From: Prolixibacteraceae bacterium
GTDB lineage: Bacteria; Bacteroidota; Bacteroidia; Bacteroidales; Prolixibacteraceae
Length of the DNA stretch: 8,303 nucleotides
Direction: 5' to 3'
Assembly: GCA_016930735.1 (NCBI GenBank)
Contig: JAFGGF010000255.1
Location: 1 to 8,303, forward strand
Part shown: one piece after another, positions 5,306 through 8,303 of the stretch
How positions within the stretch are numbered: position 1 is the first letter of the stretch
How the letters are laid out: each line of letters begins with the position of its first letter
Program-made: the position numbers and the translations under genes
Notes under the pieces: model-generated
What the model saw: only the letters and a program-made list of their open reading frames with translations
What the model was told of the DNA's origin: nothing
Database searches by the model: none

Positions 5306-7714
5306 TTACAGAGCTGCAAATTTCTTTATATCGGTTTCACGCATCATTTCCCAAACGGTTTCATAAATCAATTCAACATTGGGTTTTGAAAAATACTCCC
5401 CATCGATGCCGTATGCCGGGCGATGCTCTTTTGCCGAAAGGGTCCGTGGAGCTGTATCAAGGTAATTAAAAATCTTTTGTTCATCCAGGGTTTTTTGCAG
5501 CATGTAAGCAGTTGCACCACCCGGTACATCCTCATCAACAAATAAAACTTTATTGGTTTTTTTAACCGATTCAAAAATTTTGTGATGGATATCGAAAGGC
5601 ATCAAAGTCTGCACGTCGATTACCTCGACAGAAATTCCTTTATTTTCCAACAAGCTGGCAGCTTTTGCTGCATGGAATACATTCCAACCGTATGTAACAA
5701 TGGTTAAGTCGGTACCTTCCGTAATTATTTCCGGAACACCAAGCGGAATTTTAAAATCGCCAAAGTTGGAAGGAGCCAGTTCTCTTTGTCCATATCCCTT
5801 GAGCGGTTCAATTACAATTGCAGGATCATTAGCTTCGAGAAGCGAATTATAAAAACCGGCTGCCTGCGTCATGTTCCTTGGGACACAAATATAAATTCCA
5901 CGAAGTGACCCCAGCAATAACTGCATGGGCGATCCGGCATGCCACATACCCTGCAACTGGTGCCCGCGCGTACGGATAATAACCGGGGCTGCCTGTTTTC
6001 CCCCTGTGCGATACTGCATGGTTGCCAGGTCGTCGCTCAAAGTTGACTGTGCATAAATCAGGTAATCGAGGTACTGGATTTCTGCGATCGGGCGAAAGCC
6101 TCTTAATGCGAGTCCGATCCCCTGCCCGATAATGGTTGTTTCACGAATCCCGGTATCCGAAACACGTGCCTCACCATATTTTTCCTGCATCCCCTTCATT
6201 CCCTGGTTTACTCCGCCAAGTTTACCGGTATCTTCACCGAAGGTCACCATGGATGGGTACTTTGCAAACAAGGCATCAAAATTCCGGTTAATAATTTCAG
6301 AACCTGTTAATTCTTCCTCCCCGTTTTTGTATTCCGGACTTACAGGATTAACATTTAATGCCGAGTCAATTCCTTCACGGTAAATATGTTTATTATAAAA
6401 TCCGGAACTTGCATTTTGAAAATTTTCTATCCATTTATGAAGATTTGCCCTGAATAGTTTTAATTCAGAATTTTCATTTATTTCAAATGCAATTCTTTTA
6501 GCCATGCTTAACAACGATCTTCGTGTAGGGAAGGTACGATTTTTAAAACTTTCAAGTCCTTCAAGCCAGGTTTCCTTCAGATTACTATTTGCTGAATTGA
6601 ATATTTTTTCAAGGTCACTCAGTTCTTTTGTAAAACTGTCTTTATAATGTTTCCAGGCATTGTTTTTTGCATCGCGTGCCCTTTTTTCAGCCGACTTTTC
6701 AATTTCGATAAGCATATCGAAATCGGCAATATCCTGTTCAATAATCCATTTTTTGAATTGTGCTATTCCATCAAATTCTTTTTCCCATTCGAGGCGCTCT
6801 TTCGATTTGTACCTTTCATGCGACCCCGAAGTGGAATGTCCGGTGGGCTGAGTCAGCTCCTGAATATGGAATACAACAGGGGTATGCGTATCACGGCAAA
6901 GTTTTATTCCTTCGGAGAAGGTTTTTACCAGCGAGGGGTAATCCCAGCCTTTGCAGGTGTAAATCTGAATACCGTTGGTATCTGTCTGTTTCTGAAAACC
7001 TTTTAATGCCTCCGAAATACTGGCTTTGGTTGTTTGTTGATCAACCGGAACGCTGATTCCGTAACCATCGTCGTAAACAGCAATGGCAAGCGGAACCTGC
7101 ATTACACCTGCTGCATTGATGGTTTCAAAAAACATCCCTTCCGATGTGCCGGCATCGCCGATTGATCCGAAAGCCACTTCATTTCCGGTAATGTTGTTGT
7201 TTAAATGCTTTTTCATTCCCGGATTTTCACGTACCAGTTTCGAAGCCTGTGCCAGTCCCAGCAAACGCGGCATTTGCCCTCCTGTTGGCGAAATATCGGA
7301 AGCAGAGTTATATCTGCCGGACAGGTTTTTTATTTCTCCTTTTTCGTTGATATTCGGAGTGCTGAAGTGATTATTGAAATTCCGTCCGCCGGTTGAAGGA
7401 TTATATTCCGTGTCGGTATCGCCATAAATCATGGCAAAGAATTCCTCCGGCTTAAGTAAATCAAGTGCCAGCATAAATGTCTGGTCGCGGTAATACCCCG
7501 AACGCCAGTCGCCTTTATGGAAAGTTTTTGCCAGGGCAATCTGGGCAACCTCTTTTCCGTCGCCGAAAATGCCGAAATGGGCACGGCCGTTATGTACTTC
7601 CCGCCTTCCCAGCAAACTTAGCTGACGGCTCAGGCATACAGTATAATAATCGTTGAGGATCTCTTTATAATTGGTCTTGGATGCAGTTAAAACATCCATT
7701 TTTTCTAAATACAT
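5306..7714 (-). CDS. Fused alpha/beta 2-oxo acid dehydrogenase E1 (probable branched-chain type)
   Basis: This cytoplasmic 802-residue protein joins E1-alpha and E1-beta. It would catalyse ThDP-dependent decarboxylation of 2-oxo acids (2-oxoisovalerate type) and acyl transfer to lipoyl-E2. E1-alpha (about 20-310) shows the GDWRSGYYRDQ segment (68-78), the ThDP/Mg motif GDAGTSEG (186-193) with DDGYGIS (215-221), and the loop TGHSTSGSHERYKS (291-304). A charged helical linker covers about 310-470. E1-beta (about 471-800) shows VTFGEDTGKLGGV (490-502), RVSDTGIRE (517-525) with Glu525 matching the cofactor-activating Glu of TP-I-S-E, GMWHAGSPMQ (589-598) and the C-terminal transketolase domain TIVTYGWNV...VEVIDVQTLMPFD. 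The first ATG (7714) is used; ATG 7699 (Met6) is possible. Length exceeds separate alpha plus beta subunits because of the linker. GDG and NN of the classic ThDP motif are GDA and DD here. No E2 or E3 gene is nearby. It may instead act on another 2-oxo acid. Confidence 0.92.
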   Translation of the reverse strand: MYLEKMDVLTASKTNYKEILNDYYTVCLSRQLSLLGRREVHNGRAHFGIFGDGKEVAQIALAKTFHKGDWRSGYYRDQTFMLALDLLKPEEFFAMIYGDTDTEYNPSTGGRNFNNHFSTPNINEKGEIKNLSGRYNSASDISPTGGQMPRLLGLAQASKLVRENPGMKKHLNNNITGNEVAFGSIGDAGTSEGMFFETINAAGVMQVPLAIAVYDDGYGISVPVDQQTTKASISEALKGFQKQTDTNGIQIYTCKGWDYPSLVKTFSEGIKLCRDTHTPVVFHIQELTQPTGHSTSGSHERYKSKERLEWEKEFDGIAQFKKWIIEQDIADFDMLIEIEKSAEKRARDAKNNAWKHYKDSFTKELSDLEKIFNSANSNLKETWLEGLESFKNRTFPTRRSLLSMAKRIAFEINENSELKLFRANLHKWIENFQNASSGFYNKHIYREGIDSALNVNPVSPEYKNGEEELTGSEIINRNFDALFAKYPSMVTFGEDTGKLGGVNQGMKGMQEKYGEARVSDTGIRETTIIGQGIGLALRGFRPIAEIQYLDYLIYAQSTLSDDLATMQYRTGGKQAAPVIIRTRGHQLQGMWHAGSPMQLLLGSLRGIYICVPRNMTQAAGFYNSLLEANDPAIVIEPLKGYGQRELAPSNFGDFKIPLGVPEIITEGTDLTIVTYGWNVFHAAKAASLLENKGISVEVIDVQTLMPFDIHHKIFESVKKTNKVLFVDEDVPGGATAYMLQKTLDEQKIFNYLDTAPRTLSAKEHRPAYGIDGEYFSKPNVELIYETVWEMMRETDIKKFAAL

Positions 7715-7731
7715 TTTTTTATTACCAGTTA

Positions 7732-7755
7732 ATAAAAGATGAATTTATCTTTTAT
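7732..7755. repeat. Inverted repeat in the leader of the E1 gene
   Basis: ATAAAAGAT (7732-7740) is perfectly complementary to ATCTTTTAT (7747-7755) across a 6-nt spacer. It ends 17 bases before the E1 start codon. It could be an operator or a 5'-leader hairpin. The region is strongly AT-rich, so a 9-bp match by chance is not unlikely. Confidence 0.3.
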
Positions 7756-7803
7756 ATCAATGTAATAACATGTGAAAAGCCGAAATGTTTGAAAGGTTTA
7801 TTA

Positions 7804-7835
7804 TTTGATTATGTCATTAAATTGTCATAACTTTT
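7804..7835 (+). promoter_or_regulatory. Candidate Bacteroidota-type promoter for the FN3 gene
   Basis: TTTG at 7804-7807 is followed after 20 bases by TAACTTTT (7828-7835), which matches TAnnTTTG except for the final G. This spacing fits the -33/-7 promoter layout of Bacteroidota primary sigma factor. It predicts a transcript start near 7842 and a leader of about 57 bases before the ATG at 7899. It lies in the 184-bp divergent region shared with the E1 gene. I found no comparable match on the minus strand for E1. Confidence 0.4.
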
Positions 7836-7898
7836 TTATTAAAAAATAGTATTTCAATTAAAAAACCAGATCAGCAATTTTTGATACATTTTTTTTTC

Positions 7899-8303
7899 AT
7901 GAGAAAGTTTTTTGTTTTACTTATGTCCATTATGCTGATGGCCGGATTTATCTGCACTGGTCAAAGCAATATTGGTATTTCACCTTCGGGTTACCTGACT
8001 TCTTTACCTCCTGAAATTCCATCCCTTGTCAGCCCTTCAGATTTGGCTACTGATCAACCGGTTGCTATGGAATTAACCTGGCAGTCACAAATTCACACTG
8101 CTTATTTTTCTCTGGAAGTTTCAACGGAATCAGATTTTTCTTCTCTTATAGTTGACCTGTCGAGTCTGGCAGATACCACATATTCATTATCCGGGCTAGA
8201 AAATAATGCAACGTACTATTGGCGGGTTAGTGCTACTAATGTGGCCGGGACAAGTGAACTTTCAACTGCCCGGGGGTTTACCACAATTGTTGCCCTCCCT
8301 GAA
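7899..8303 (+). CDS. Secreted FN3-repeat protein, 5' part (cut by window edge)
   Basis: From ATG 7899 an open frame of 135 codons runs off the right edge. Residues 1 to about 22 (MRKFFVLLMSIMLMAGFICT...) form a Sec signal peptide with a K/R-rich start and hydrophobic core; the Cys is not in a good lipobox. A fibronectin type III domain occupies about 39-130: P-x-I-P-S-L-V-S-P, then MELTWQ (57-62), the strand YFSLEVSTESDF (69-80), L-x-G-L...T-Y-Y-W-R-V (98-110), and A-x-N-V-A-G-T-S-E (112-120) closing with G-F-T-T (126-129). The final residues VALPE look like the start of another repeat. Such proteins in Bacteroidota are often long, multi-domain and end in a type IX secretion sorting domain, but nothing of that is visible here. 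There is no Shine-Dalgarno; a T-run precedes the ATG. Confidence 0.85.
   Translation, partial: MRKFFVLLMSIMLMAGFICTGQSNIGISPSGYLTSLPPEIPSLVSPSDLATDQPVAMELTWQSQIHTAYFSLEVSTESDFSSLIVDLSSLADTTYSLSGLENNATYYWRVSATNVAGTSELSTARGFTTIVALPE

Noticed and set aside
7847..7855. TAGTATTTC as a -7 element with TTG at 7822-7824.
   Set aside because: It has three bases between TA and TTT instead of two and lacks the final G; the TTTG-N20-TAACTTTT pair is a better fit.
1..8303. Searched for tRNA, rRNA, CRISPR repeats, insertion sequences, toxin-antitoxin pairs and defence genes.
   Set aside because: No tandem spaced repeats, transposase or nuclease motifs, or cloverleaf-like segments were recognised by eye. 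A tRNAscan, Rfam and HMM run would be the decisive checks.

Overview
The window reads as a Bacteroidota chromosome. The diagnostic genes are an outer-membrane DUF5686 protein with an N-terminal carboxypeptidase-regulatory-like domain, a fused alpha/beta 2-oxo acid dehydrogenase E1, and secreted FN3-repeat and BNR-repeat proteins. AT-rich spacers and the lack of clear Shine-Dalgarno sequences fit the same phylum. Environmental relatives in the Bacteroidales/Marinilabiliales/Prolixibacteraceae area are a guess from gene content and cannot be settled here.

Layout: (1) bases 1-123 (+) are the 3' end of a gene whose C-terminus resembles Gfo/Idh/MocA oxidoreductases. (2) A perfect 14-bp hairpin at 138-177 lies between this gene and the convergent gene that follows, and probably terminates both. 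(3) Bases 185-2632 (-) encode the DUF5686 protein, with a GTG start. (4) Bases 2633-3020 are a 388-bp non-coding gap holding a strong REP-like hairpin (2808-2833) and weaker inverted repeats. (5) Bases 3021-4070 (-) encode a six-Asp-box (BNR/YCF48-like) beta-propeller, probably a lipoprotein. (6) Bases 4067-5227 (-) encode a Tat-exported GH88/GH105 unsaturated-uronyl hydrolase, whose stop overlaps the propeller start by ATGA. (7) Bases 5306-7714 (-) encode the fused E1. (8) Bases 7715-7898 are a divergent promoter region. (9) Bases 7899-8303 (+) are the 5' end of a secreted FN3-repeat protein cut by the window edge.

The GH88/105 and propeller genes are almost certainly translationally coupled, and both products are exported. 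They are best read as a small module for carbohydrate or uronide handling at the cell envelope. The E1 gene lies 78 bp upstream on the same strand with no visible terminator, so read-through is possible, but I see no metabolic link. No E2 or E3 gene is in the window. I found no tRNA, rRNA, CRISPR array, insertion sequence or phage gene. Nothing here makes a convincing case for an undescribed system. The items most worth following are the coupled hydrolase/propeller pair, the start site of the hydrolase, the E1 cofactor-loop residues and the intergenic hairpins.
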